Positions 1 to 7,447 of a DNA stretch of 61,019 nt are shown here, piece after piece. The position numbers and the translations under genes are program-made. The stretch is taken from the IMG/VR virus record IMGVR_UViG_3300031576_000044, positions 1 to 61,019 of that record, one strand, 5' to 3'. The notes under the pieces are model-generated. The model had not been told where the DNA came from. It made no database searches and was given only the letters and a program-made list of their open reading frames with translations. Numbering within the stretch: position 1 is the stretch's first letter; each line of letters opens with the position of its first letter. The DNA is from a virus.

Positions 1-62
1 CGGCACAGACGATGGGCGGTGGCGTCCGGCGCGTCGGCGCACTGTCGGACGAGGAGAAGTAG
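1..62 (+). CDS. C-terminal end of the ParB-like fusion protein (partial)
   Basis: These 62 bases are identical to 60781-60842 and encode the last 20 residues (ending DEEK, stop TAG at 60-62) of the ParB-domain protein whose body lies at 58077-60842. The gene is split only because the circular sequence was linearised here. The stop is followed after 4 bases by the next start codon, so the operon continues across the junction. Confidence 0.9.
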   Translation, partial: AQTMGGGVRRVGALSDEEK

Positions 63-66
63 CGTC

Positions 67-321
67 ATGGCCAAACGCTCGTTCAGCGGCGCCCCGACTG
101 CGCCCCGCCACCCGCGCGCGCCGCATGTCGAGGCGGCGCTGTTCCTCTCCAGAGCGGCCCGTCGCTATGCGGAGGACCGCGAGCTGACCAGCGTGGTCGT
201 CGAGGCCTTCGTCGCGTTCCTCGACGCTGCGGATCCGCTCCTCTCCGGCCCGACGCGCACCGGGCTCTTGCTGCGGTTCCCATGGCTCGCCGACGTCGGC
301 CGCGAGGCCAGGAAGGAGTAG
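67..321 (+). CDS. Small hypothetical protein, 84 aa
   Basis: Starts MAKRSFSGAP. The ATG at 67 is chosen because GAGGAGAAG lies just upstream, overlapping the end of the previous gene. No recognised domain; basic, proline-rich N-terminus followed by a helical segment rich in Ala and Leu. The first 18 codons recur at 60847-60900, where they are fused in frame to the DUF5131 gene. This gene therefore spans the left edge of an indel polymorphism, and its 3' end is absent from the other allele. Function unknown. Confidence 0.55.
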   Translation: MAKRSFSGAPTAPRHPRAPHVEAALFLSRAARRYAEDRELTSVVVEAFVAFLDAADPLLSGPTRTGLLLRFPWLADVGREARKE

Positions 322-324
322 GCG

Positions 325-669
325 ATGCCCTGCGACGAGAAGCCAGACGCCGACGGCAAGCTGGTGGGGTTTGTCTGCACGGGGCGAGGAACGCGCGGTT
401 TCTGCGTCTCGTGTTCGCGTCCGTCGTCGAAGCTCTGCGACTGGCCGATCGCCAGGCGGTTCGGCTTCCCGGCCGAGGAGCTGCATCGGTCCGAGGTGCA
501 GACCGCCGACCTCATCGTGGTCGTGACCGAGAAGCGAGACCTGATGCGCGGGCACTGGCGCTGGCCGGTGCAGCAGACACATAGGCCGATGCTGGAGCGG
601 ATCGAACCGCTCGCGGCGGAGGCTGCGGAGGAGCTGTTCCTGGCGCGGTTCTTCGAGGTGAGGCCGTGA
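325..669 (+). CDS. Hypothetical protein with a Cys cluster, 114 aa
   Basis: Starts MPCDEKPDAD, 3 bases after the previous stop. It contains FVCTGRGTRGFCVSCSRP, a cluster of cysteines (C-x8-C-x2-C, then another Cys) that could bind zinc. The remainder is an acidic helical tail. The family was not recognised. It lies wholly inside the 1,029-bp segment missing from the allele at the other end of the contig, together with the HNH gene downstream. Its stop overlaps the next start (GTGA). Confidence 0.6.
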   Translation: MPCDEKPDADGKLVGFVCTGRGTRGFCVSCSRPSSKLCDWPIARRFGFPAEELHRSEVQTADLIVVVTEKRDLMRGHWRWPVQQTHRPMLERIEPLAAEAAEELFLARFFEVRP

Positions 670-1160
670 GCGCGACCACATCAATGGAGTCCATGCTTGT
701 CCAGAATCTTCTTGCGCGTAGTGGTCGCGCGCTCGGCGCCGTCAAGACAGCCGCAAGAAAAACTGGCGTCGATCTCGACCGATACATCGAGCGAGTCGCT
801 GGCGGGGAGAAGTGGTGCACCGGTTGCGGAACATGGCAAGCGCGAAACGCATTCGTTGCCGACCGAAGCCGATGGGACGGGGTGAGCGCAAGCTGTCTTG
901 AGTCAAAGCGCGGTCGACCGCGAGGAAGGCGCGACCCAGATCGCGAGCTGGCGCGACGAGCGGTTGCCGTTGCTGTTCGCTTCAAGAAAATCCCGCGACC
1001 GAATGAGCTTGCATGCGTCGACTGCGGGCACACTTGGATCGAAGGCGAGCGGCGACACGAGTACGACCACTACCTAGGCTACGACGTCAAGAGCCACCTC
1101 GACGTTCAGCCGGTCTGCACAACGTGCCACGCCGACAGGGAGAAGACGCGCCGTGGGTAA
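666..1160 (+). CDS. HNH-type endonuclease-like protein, 164 aa
   Basis: GTG start overlapping the previous stop (GTGA). The N-terminal half holds a first Cys pair (KWCTGCGTW, near residues 40-50). The C-terminal 55 residues carry CVDCG, then RRHEYDHYLGYD, then VQPVCTTCHADRE. This is the order of a zinc-stabilised HNH nuclease: CxxC, histidine-rich beta strand, CxxCH. In phages such genes are often free-standing homing or nicking enzymes. The segment that holds it is absent from the repeat copy at 60781-61019, which fits gain or loss as a mobile unit. It overlaps the DUF5131 gene by 8 bases. Activity is inferred from the motif only. Confidence 0.7.
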   Translation: MSATTSMESMLVQNLLARSGRALGAVKTAARKTGVDLDRYIERVAGGEKWCTGCGTWQARNAFVADRSRWDGVSASCLESKRGRPRGRRDPDRELARRAVAVAVRFKKIPRPNELACVDCGHTWIEGERRHEYDHYLGYDVKSHLDVQPVCTTCHADREKTRRG

Positions 1161-2169
1161 GACAGAGATCGCCTGGACCGATTGGACCTGGTCGCCGATC
1201 GTCGGCTGCCGGCGGGTCAGCCCTGGGTGCGAGCACTGCTACGCGGAGAGGCTCGCGGCCACGCGCCTATCTGGCCTCGACAAGTACCGGGGCATGTCGG
1301 ACTTCACCTTTGGCAGCCCGCGCTGGACGGGGCAGATCCGACTGGTCGAGAAGGAGCTGGAGGCGCCGCTTCGGTGGCGCAAGCCGCGGAAGATCTTCGT
1401 CTGCGACATGGGGGATCTTTTCTACGAGGAGGTGCCGGACGAGTGGATCGACCGCGTGTTCGCGGTGATGGCCTTGGCGCCGTGGCACACGTTCCAGGTG
1501 CTCACGAAGAGGGCGGCGCGGATGCGCGAGTACCTCAGTCATCCGGCGCGGGGCACCAGCGGTGGCGCGATCTGGTACGCGGCCGAGAAGCTCCGGCCAT
1601 CGCCGTCACCGAACCATTGGTACCACGCCCCGCGCGGCTTCTCGTGGCCGCTCCCCAACGTCTGGATCGGGGTGAGTGTCGAGGACCAGCAGCGCGCCGA
1701 CTCGCGCATCCCGCTGCTGCTCCAGACGTCGGCGGCGGTACGGTTCATCAGCGCGGAACCTCTACTCGGTCCGATCCAGCTGACCGGGATCTGTAGCGTG
1801 CCCGCCTGCTTCAACGCTCTCTTGCCTGGTCGGTACCCGCGCCTCGACTGGATCATCGCCGGCGGAGAGAGCGGGCCAGGCGCGCGACCATGCGACCTGT
1901 CCTGGATACGCTCCATCGTCGAGCAATGCCGCGAGGCGCGTGTGCCGGCGTTCGTGAAGCAGCTCGGGGCATTCCCGGTGACGCCGAACGCGACGGACGG
2001 GCTGGCGCGAGTCGTCCAGCGCGGCGTGCCCGCCTACCGCTCCGCGCTCGCGTTGCGTGATCGGAAGGGCGGCGACCCGGCGGAGTGGCCCGAGGATCTG
2101 CGGGTCCGCGAGTTCCTCCGACAGCCGGGACCAACGAGTCAGAGGGACGAACGTGCTGAAGCTCGCTGA
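1153..2169 (+). CDS. DUF5131 / phage Gp37-Gp68 family protein, 338 aa
   Basis: GTG start. The N-terminus TEIAWTDWTWSPIVGC, followed by VSPGCEHCYAERLA, is the hallmark of the Gp37/Gp68 (DUF5131) family. Cysteines at about 19, 26 and 29 resemble a radical-SAM-like metal site, and later blocks such as FVCDMGDLF, VLTKRAARM, WIGVSVEDQQ and WIIAGGESGPGARP also fit the family. The biochemical role of this family in phages is not established. It overlaps the next gene by 17 bases. At the other end of the contig (60901 onward) the same gene begins directly behind 18 codons of the MAKRSF gene, in frame. Confidence 0.85.
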   Translation: MGKTEIAWTDWTWSPIVGCRRVSPGCEHCYAERLAATRLSGLDKYRGMSDFTFGSPRWTGQIRLVEKELEAPLRWRKPRKIFVCDMGDLFYEEVPDEWIDRVFAVMALAPWHTFQVLTKRAARMREYLSHPARGTSGGAIWYAAEKLRPSPSPNHWYHAPRGFSWPLPNVWIGVSVEDQQRADSRIPLLLQTSAAVRFISAEPLLGPIQLTGICSVPACFNALLPGRYPRLDWIIAGGESGPGARPCDLSWIRSIVEQCREARVPAFVKQLGAFPVTPNATDGLARVVQRGVPAYRSALALRDRKGGDPAEWPEDLRVREFLRQPGPTSQRDERAEAR

Positions 2170-3853
2170 CGGCCTCAAGCTTCCCGTCGACGCGATCACC
2201 CAGACCTTCGGCGTCCTAGCAATGCGTGGCGCCGGAAAGAGCAACCTCGCCGCGGTCATGGCCGAGGAGATGTTCGAGGCCGGCCTACCCTTCGTCGTCG
2301 TCGACCCGGTCGGCAGCTGGTGGGGGCTGCGCTCGGCCGCCGACGGGAAGCGCCCGGGGCTCGCCGTCCCCATCTTCGGGGGCCAGCATGGCGACGTCCC
2401 CCTCGAGAAGACCGGCGGCCAGGTCCTCGCCGACCTGGTGGTCGACGAGCGCGCCTCGTGCGTCCTCGACCTGAGCGACATGTCGGAGGGCGACAAGATC
2501 CGGTTCCTCTGCGACTTCGCCGAGCGGCTCTACCGACGCAACCGCGACCCGCTCCACCTCTTCCTCGAGGAGAGCGACGACTACGCCCCGCAGCGCCCGT
2601 TCCGCGAGCAGGCCCGGCTCCTGCGTGCCTGGGAGAATGTCGTGCGCCGCGGCCGCGCCCGAGGCCTCGGGATCACGATGATCACCCAGCGCTCCGCGGC
2701 GCTGGCCAAGTCGGTCCTCACGCAGATCGAGACCCTCTTCGTCCTGCGCACCACGTCGCCCCAGGATCGCAAGGCGGTGCAGGCCTGGGTCGACTTCCAC
2801 GGCACGGCCGGGAACGAGGTACTGGAAAGCCTGCCCACCCTGCGTGCCGGAGAGGCCTGGGCCTGGTCGCCGCACTGGCTGGGGGTGACGAAGCGGCTGC
2901 AGGTGCGGCGGCGCTGGACGTTCGACAGCGGGGCGACGCCGAAGGACCTCCGGGCCAGGCGGCGCGCTGCGACGCTCGCCGACGTCGATCTCGGCGCGAT
3001 CCGGGAGCGTATGGCGGCCACGATCGAGCGGGCGAAGGCCGAGGACCCGCGCGAGCTGAAGCGGCGCGTGGCCGAGCTCGAGCTGCAGCTCGCCTCAAGG
3101 AGTACTCCGGCGCCGACCAAGGAGCATCGGGTCGAGGTGCCGGTGCTCAAGGAGGGCCAGGTCAAGCGCCTCGAGGCGGCGGCCGTCCGGGCGGAGAAGA
3201 TCGCGGCCGGGCTGCAGGAGCGGGTCCACGACCTCCGAGAGGAGGCGGCGGCGCTGCGGCAGGTCCTGCGGCAGCCCATACCCGGTTTTACCCGGCCTGC
3301 CCGTGAAATCCCGAACACCGGAAGGTTACACAAGATCCGGGCAACTCCAGCCGCGCCAGCAGATAGGTTTAGGTCAGAGCGCCAGCTCGAGCGGTTGCCC
3401 GGGAAATCCCAGAACCCGGATTTACCCGGACCGATCGGCGGCGGCCTCCGGCGGATGCTCGTCGCTCTCGCCCAGCGCCCCCAAGGCCTGAGCGCCAGGC
3501 AGCTCGGCGTCCGCGCTGGCCTCTCCTCGAGGAGCGGGACCTTCTGCACCTACCTTGCTCGCGCCAGGACGTCGGGCTGGGTCGCTGGCGATCGCGGTCG
3601 CCTCACCCTGACCGAGGCCGGGCTCGCGACGTGGCTCGGCGAGCTCGGCGGTGGCGCTGCGCGGATGATCGAGACGCTCGCCTCCGCATACCCGCGGGCG
3701 CTCTCGAAGCAGGAGTTGGGCGAGGCCTCGGGGCTCTCGTCTGTCTCGGGAACGTTCTCGACCTACCTGAGCCGGCTCCGCTCGCTCGAGCTGGTCGAGG
3801 GCCGAGGCGAGCTGCGCGCGAGCGGCGAGCTGTTCGAGGGAGAACCATCGTAA
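2153..3853 (+). CDS. HerA/FtsK-like ATPase with two C-terminal winged-helix repeats, 566 aa
   Basis: GTG at 2153 is preferred over a longer frame because GAGGGA lies 5-10 bases upstream and homology-like sequence starts here. Walker A is RGAGKSN (residues 25-31) and Walker B LHLFLEESDDY (about 133-143), followed by MITQRSA near 176; this is the order of HerA/DUF87 DNA-pumping ATPases. Residues about 280-375 look coiled-coil. The segment encoded by 3280-3429 is a low-complexity linker with unusual codons and direct DNA repeats. The last 140 residues contain two related winged-helix units, each with a 'GLSS-SGTF-TYL' core, probably DNA-binding. Known relatives move DNA; a role in replication here is inferred from the embedded repeats and the replication gene downstream. 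Confidence 0.75.
   Translation: MLKLADGLKLPVDAITQTFGVLAMRGAGKSNLAAVMAEEMFEAGLPFVVVDPVGSWWGLRSAADGKRPGLAVPIFGGQHGDVPLEKTGGQVLADLVVDERASCVLDLSDMSEGDKIRFLCDFAERLYRRNRDPLHLFLEESDDYAPQRPFREQARLLRAWENVVRRGRARGLGITMITQRSAALAKSVLTQIETLFVLRTTSPQDRKAVQAWVDFHGTAGNEVLESLPTLRAGEAWAWSPHWLGVTKRLQVRRRWTFDSGATPKDLRARRRAATLADVDLGAIRERMAATIERAKAEDPRELKRRVAELELQLASRSTPAPTKEHRVEVPVLKEGQVKRLEAAAVRAEKIAAGLQERVHDLREEAAALRQVLRQPIPGFTRPAREIPNTGRLHKIRATPAAPADRFRSERQLERLPGKSQNPDLPGPIGGGLRRMLVALAQRPQGLSARQLGVRAGLSSRSGTFCTYLARARTSGWVAGDRGRLTLTEAGLATWLGELGGGAARMIETLASAYPRALSKQELGEASGLSSVSGTFSTYLSRLRSLELVEGRGELRASGELFEGEPS
3280..3429 (+). repeat. Origin-like direct-repeat array inside the ATPase gene
   Basis: Two short motifs recur in mirrored order but the same orientation. 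Motif A, ACCCGG, occurs in pairs exactly 10 bp apart at 3280-3285/3290-3295 and 3414-3419/3424-3429. Motif B, GCCCGKGAAATCCC, occurs at 3299-3312 and 3397-3410 (13 of 14 identical). The order is A-A-(3 bp)-B, then 84 bp, then B-(3 bp)-A-A. Codons here (ATA, AGG, TTT, TTA-like context) are unlike the rest of the gene, as if the DNA sequence were selected over the protein. Iteron-like spacing and placement inside a linker recall the origin in lambda gene O. Function is inferred. Confidence 0.55.
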
Positions 3854-3906
3854 TGCACCACCACCAACGAGAAGGCCGCAGTTCGCGCGGCCGGAGACGA
3901 GCGCAC

Positions 3907-4485
3907 ATGGCGAAGAGAACGTCGCTGAGTAAGGCAACCCGCTTCGAAGTCTTCAAGCGCGACAAGTTCACCTGCCAGTACTGTGGCCGCACCCCGCCAC
4001 AGGTCATGCTCCAGGTCGACCACATCGTCGCTGTGGCAAGGGGTGGAAGGTCTGAGATTCTCAACCTGATCACCTCGTGCGCCGAGTGCAACCTGGGCAA
4101 GGGAGCACGAGATCTGTCCAGCGCTCCGCCGTCACTGGTTGACCAGATTCAAGAGCGCCGAGAGAGAGAGGAGCAGGCCGAGGAACACAACCGCTTCCTC
4201 CTAGAGATCTACCGCAAAACGGACGAGGCCATCGACGATATCGGGCGTCGCTGGTTCAACTACTTTACCAAGCGGAAGAACCGATTCACCTTCGGTCCTG
4301 AGCGGCGTCCTTCCATCCGTACTTTTCTCAAGCATCTGACGATCGTCGACCTTCAGGAGGCCATAGAGAAGGCGCACGGCAAGATCCCCGTGGAGCGCGA
4401 TTGCGATGAGCGGACGTGGAAGTACTTCTGCGGCATCTGTTGGGGAGTGATCAAGGAACGAAATGACCGACAGTCGAAGGGCTAG
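3907..4485 (+). CDS. HNH endonuclease, 192 aa
   Basis: Starts MAKRTSLSKATRFEVFKRDK, with FTCQYCGRTPP, then LQVDHIVAVARGG, then NLITSCAECNLGKG. These are the CxxC, DHI and N...CxxCN elements of a classical HNH nuclease within the first 65 residues. The C-terminal part is helical and charged. ATG 3907 has GGAGA upstream. A longer alternative begins at ATG 3853, which overlaps the stop of the ATPase gene (TAATG). It lies between the ATPase and the replication gene, a position where phages often carry homing endonucleases. Codon use is less GC-rich than its neighbours, consistent with separate acquisition. Confidence 0.8.
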   Translation: MAKRTSLSKATRFEVFKRDKFTCQYCGRTPPQVMLQVDHIVAVARGGRSEILNLITSCAECNLGKGARDLSSAPPSLVDQIQERREREEQAEEHNRFLLEIYRKTDEAIDDIGRRWFNYFTKRKNRFTFGPERRPSIRTFLKHLTIVDLQEAIEKAHGKIPVERDCDERTWKYFCGICWGVIKERNDRQSKG

Positions 4486-4497
4486 AAGGCAAGCCGG

Positions 4498-5679
4498 ATG
4501 CCGAGTCGGGCTCCAGCCTTCCAGTGGTACAGCGGTGACTGGCTCAAGGATCCAGGAGTTCGGGCCCTCAGCCTCGCCGCACGCGGTCTCTGGGCGGACA
4601 TGCTGAACCTCATGGACCAGTCCGAGACCCGCGGGTACTTGCGTCACCGGACAGGCGCGCCGGTATCGACGGAACAGCTGGCCAGGATGGTCGGCTCCGG
4701 GTTGCCGGAAGTGCGGCGGTGCATCGCCGAGCTCGAGCGCACCGGGGTGTTCTCTCGGGACCAAGATGGTGTCATCTTTTCCAGGCGAATGGTCCGAGAC
4801 GAGCGCAAGCGCGCGCTGTGCGCTGAGGCCGGGAAAAAAGGCGGGAATCCTGTATTAATGGGCACTTACGAGCAGCTGACCATTAAGGGTGATCCAAAGG
4901 GTGCTCCCAAGCCAAACCCAACCCCTTCTTCTTCTTCTTCAGCTTCTGCTTCAAAGCCTTTACCCCCGCTCGCTTCGCTCGCTGCCCCCAAGGGGGCGGC
5001 CGACCATACCGAAAACGGCTCGCCTGCGGCTGCGGTGCTCGACGTGGAGCACACGGACGACCAGGCGGCGGTCGGCGCTGAGGCCGATCGCTCCTCGCAC
5101 GCCGACGTGGGCGTGACGGAGAGGCCGAAGGTGAGGCGGCGCACCCCCCGGAGCAGCGAGAAGACGACCTGGACCCGCGTGCCACCGACCGAGACGCTCG
5201 ACGTGGAGCGCCGCCGGTTCGCCGTCGAGCTCGGCCTCGACGCCGAGTGGCAGTGGGCGAAGTTCGTCGACCACGAATACCGAGCACCCGGGCACTCCGA
5301 CGTGGGAGCGACCTGGCGTAACTGGTGCCGTGAGGCGGTCCGGCGCGGCGAGGCACAGGGGCCTCGGCGCGAACCCGATCCGTCACCCCCGCGAGCTGCG
5401 ACGTGGCAGCTACGGGCGCAGGTGACGGAAGCCGGGCGGGACGCCTGGCACGCGGCCCGAGAAGCGCTTCGCGCGCAGCTCAAGCGCGAGGCATGGGAGA
5501 TCTGGATCGCGCCGCTCGTGTACGTGGGCGACGGGGAGGGCGTGCTGTACCTGCGAGCGCCTTCGCAGTTGTTCGTCGACTGGCTCGGGGCAAACCACGC
5601 GAAGTCGTTCGGCGCGGCGTTGCCTGGCTGGCGCTGGTCGCTCGGCGTCGGCGAGGTCGAGTTCGTAGGCGTGGGCTGA
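4498..5679 (+). CDS. Phage replication protein: YdaU/DUF1376-like N-terminus, DnaA domain I-like C-terminus, 393 aa
   Basis: Residues 5-110 (FQWYSGDWLKDPGVRALS, AARGLWADML, VSTEQLARMVG) match the winged-helix start of YdaU/DUF1376-type replication proteins. AGKKGGNP at about 110-117 is typical of the same proteins. A Ser/Pro/Ala linker follows, encoded by a lower-GC pyrimidine-rich tract (about 4840-4980). Residues 310-385 (AWHAAREALRAQL, EAWEIWIAPL, LYLRAPSQLFVDWLG) resemble DnaA domain I, the part of DnaA that contacts the replicative helicase. The protein may thus combine origin binding with helicase recruitment; this is inferred. No helicase or primase of phage origin was seen, so host DnaB is probably used. 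Confidence 0.7.
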   Translation: MPSRAPAFQWYSGDWLKDPGVRALSLAARGLWADMLNLMDQSETRGYLRHRTGAPVSTEQLARMVGSGLPEVRRCIAELERTGVFSRDQDGVIFSRRMVRDERKRALCAEAGKKGGNPVLMGTYEQLTIKGDPKGAPKPNPTPSSSSSASASKPLPPLASLAAPKGAADHTENGSPAAAVLDVEHTDDQAAVGAEADRSSHADVGVTERPKVRRRTPRSSEKTTWTRVPPTETLDVERRRFAVELGLDAEWQWAKFVDHEYRAPGHSDVGATWRNWCREAVRRGEAQGPRREPDPSPPRAATWQLRAQVTEAGRDAWHAAREALRAQLKREAWEIWIAPLVYVGDGEGVLYLRAPSQLFVDWLGANHAKSFGAALPGWRWSLGVGEVEFVGVG

Positions 5680-5888
5680 TGGCGAATGGCCACCTGATGC
5701 GAGTGCGGCGGCTCCTCGAGGCGGAGATCGCGGACGCGCCGCGGATGTACAACCACGCGAGCGCTGCTGCGTCCCTGGAGGCCTTCCGGGAGCTGCTGAA
5801 GGGGGTAGGCCTGTGGCCGCTGACCGAGGGTGAAGCGACCGACGCGGAGCGGCGCCGGACTGCGGGCAAGGACGGCACTTGCCGCTGA
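5679..5888 (+). CDS. Small hypothetical protein, 69 aa
   Basis: ATG at 5679 overlaps the stop of the replication gene (TGATG). Starts MANGHLMRVRRLLEAEIADA; helical, with no recognised family. It overlaps the following head gene by 10 bases. It bridges the replication and head modules and its function cannot be judged. Confidence 0.5.
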   Translation: MANGHLMRVRRLLEAEIADAPRMYNHASAAASLEAFRELLKGVGLWPLTEGEATDAERRRTAGKDGTCR

Positions 5889-7405
5889 CCGATGCCCAGC
5901 GTGCCGAGCTCGGGCGACTTCACGCCCGCCGCAAGGAGTTGCTCGAGCGGATGACGGCGCTGCCGCAGAGCCTCGGAGCCGCTGGGCGTGACCTGCAGCG
6001 GATCCTGGTCGAGTTCGGCGAGGTCATCGAGCGCCTCGACGAGCTCGAAGTCATCGAGCACGGCCGCGAGCTCGCGCAGAAGATGGCGCGCGACCGGGCG
6101 ATGGCCGATGTCGCTGCCTTGCAACTGGACGCCGGCGAGGAGCTGCTCAAGGCGCATCTCGCTACCAGCCGCCAGATGGGGGCTCGGCTTACCGCCCGGG
6201 TCGGCAGCCGGCGCGAGGCCTCGGCGCTCATCGATCGCGGGCTGGGCCAGGTTGCCGCGTTCTCCGACGCCCGGATCCGCGCGGTCATACGGCGGACGGG
6301 GACCGTGGCGGCCGCGCTCCAGCACGAGCTCGACGTCCGGGTCTTCGGGCGGCGGGTCGACCAGCGTGCCGACGAGGTCGGGGTTGTCCTGGGTGGTGGC
6401 ATCGAGCGGAAGCTCGTGGAGCGTCTGTGGGATGGGAAGGTCGGCCGCCCCGGGCAGCTCGGACAGCTGTTCCTTGCGAAGGTCGACCGCGCCGCCGTGC
6501 TCAGCGCCGGCTACGAGGAGACGGCCGCACGCCTCAAGGCCGAGGTCGACCGGCTGCTCTCGCTCGGCCACAGCGCCCGTACCGCCACCGCGGCGCTCCA
6601 GCGCGCGAGCTTCAGCCTCGAGGGGTACGCGAAGTGGGTGGACCAACTGGCGGCCGCAGGCCGTGGGGCCATCCAGGGTGACGCCGGCGCGCGCAAGGGG
6701 TTCCAGGCTCTCCTGCGGACGGCCAAGCGCTACGTCCAGCGCCGCGGCGCCACCGAAGTCGCGCTCTCGACCCGCGGGGCGAGCGCCAAGCTCGTGCGCT
6801 CGATCGAGAAGGCGGTCCTCGACCTCAGCGAGCAGGCGATCCAGAGCGCGGTCACGCGCTGGGTCGCGAAGAAGGCCAACTACGAGGCCATCACCATGAT
6901 GCGCACCGTCACCAACGAGACCTACCGCGCGCAGGCACAGCTCGGGATGATCGAGCGGCCATGGATCTACGCGGTGGAGTGGCGCCTCTCGCTCAGCCAC
7001 CCACGCATCGACGTCTGCAACGCGATGGCCTCGGCCGACCTCGGGCTCGGGCCAGGGCACTACTTCATCGGTCACATCCCGACGGCCCATCCGAGCTGCT
7101 TGTGTAGGATCGAGCCCGTCATCGACCAGGACTTCTTCAAGCGCGACGGCCGCCCGCTCGCCTGGACGCCGCCGTCCGACTACGGCAGGAACCTCGACGC
7201 GCTCGCCTTCCACGGTGCCTTCGCGGCCGCGGCCAACGGCGCGAAGACCCCGGCCGAGCTGCGGGACCGGATGGCGAGGGGAGGGCTCCTTGCTCAGACG
7301 CCGGCGAAGCTCGATCGGGTCTCGCCCCGGAAGGCGACGCCGGCGAACCTTTTGCGAACGCGGATCGAGGCGTCGATGAAAAGGGAAGTTCTTGGGGCGC
7401 TTTGA
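5879..7405 (+). CDS. MuF-like head morphogenesis (minor head) protein, 508 aa
   Basis: The last 150 residues carry the Mu gpF/SPP1 gp7 signature: AVEWRLSLSHPRIDVCNAMA, then GHIPTAHPSCLCRIEPV, with paired Cys and His. The first 330 residues are mostly helical, with a potential coiled coil at 20-80. Such proteins are minor capsid components needed for head assembly and, in some phages, DNA delivery. TTG at 5879 is the only early in-frame start and overlaps the previous gene. The gene lies upstream of the terminase rather than next to the portal, a rearranged order. Confidence 0.75.
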   Translation: MPLTDAQRAELGRLHARRKELLERMTALPQSLGAAGRDLQRILVEFGEVIERLDELEVIEHGRELAQKMARDRAMADVAALQLDAGEELLKAHLATSRQMGARLTARVGSRREASALIDRGLGQVAAFSDARIRAVIRRTGTVAAALQHELDVRVFGRRVDQRADEVGVVLGGGIERKLVERLWDGKVGRPGQLGQLFLAKVDRAAVLSAGYEETAARLKAEVDRLLSLGHSARTATAALQRASFSLEGYAKWVDQLAAAGRGAIQGDAGARKGFQALLRTAKRYVQRRGATEVALSTRGASAKLVRSIEKAVLDLSEQAIQSAVTRWVAKKANYEAITMMRTVTNETYRAQAQLGMIERPWIYAVEWRLSLSHPRIDVCNAMASADLGLGPGHYFIGHIPTAHPSCLCRIEPVIDQDFFKRDGRPLAWTPPSDYGRNLDALAFHGAFAAAANGAKTPAELRDRMARGGLLAQTPAKLDRVSPRKATPANLLRTRIEASMKREVLGAL

Positions 7406-7447
7406 TTGGAGGAGCTGGCGCTAGACTATTCAAGAGGGGACTTACAG

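Noticed and set aside
4920-4980. Ser/Pro repeat tract as a microsatellite or CRISPR-like repeat
   Set aside because: It encodes a flexible linker; units are short and have no spacer pattern. Kept only as a possible origin tract.
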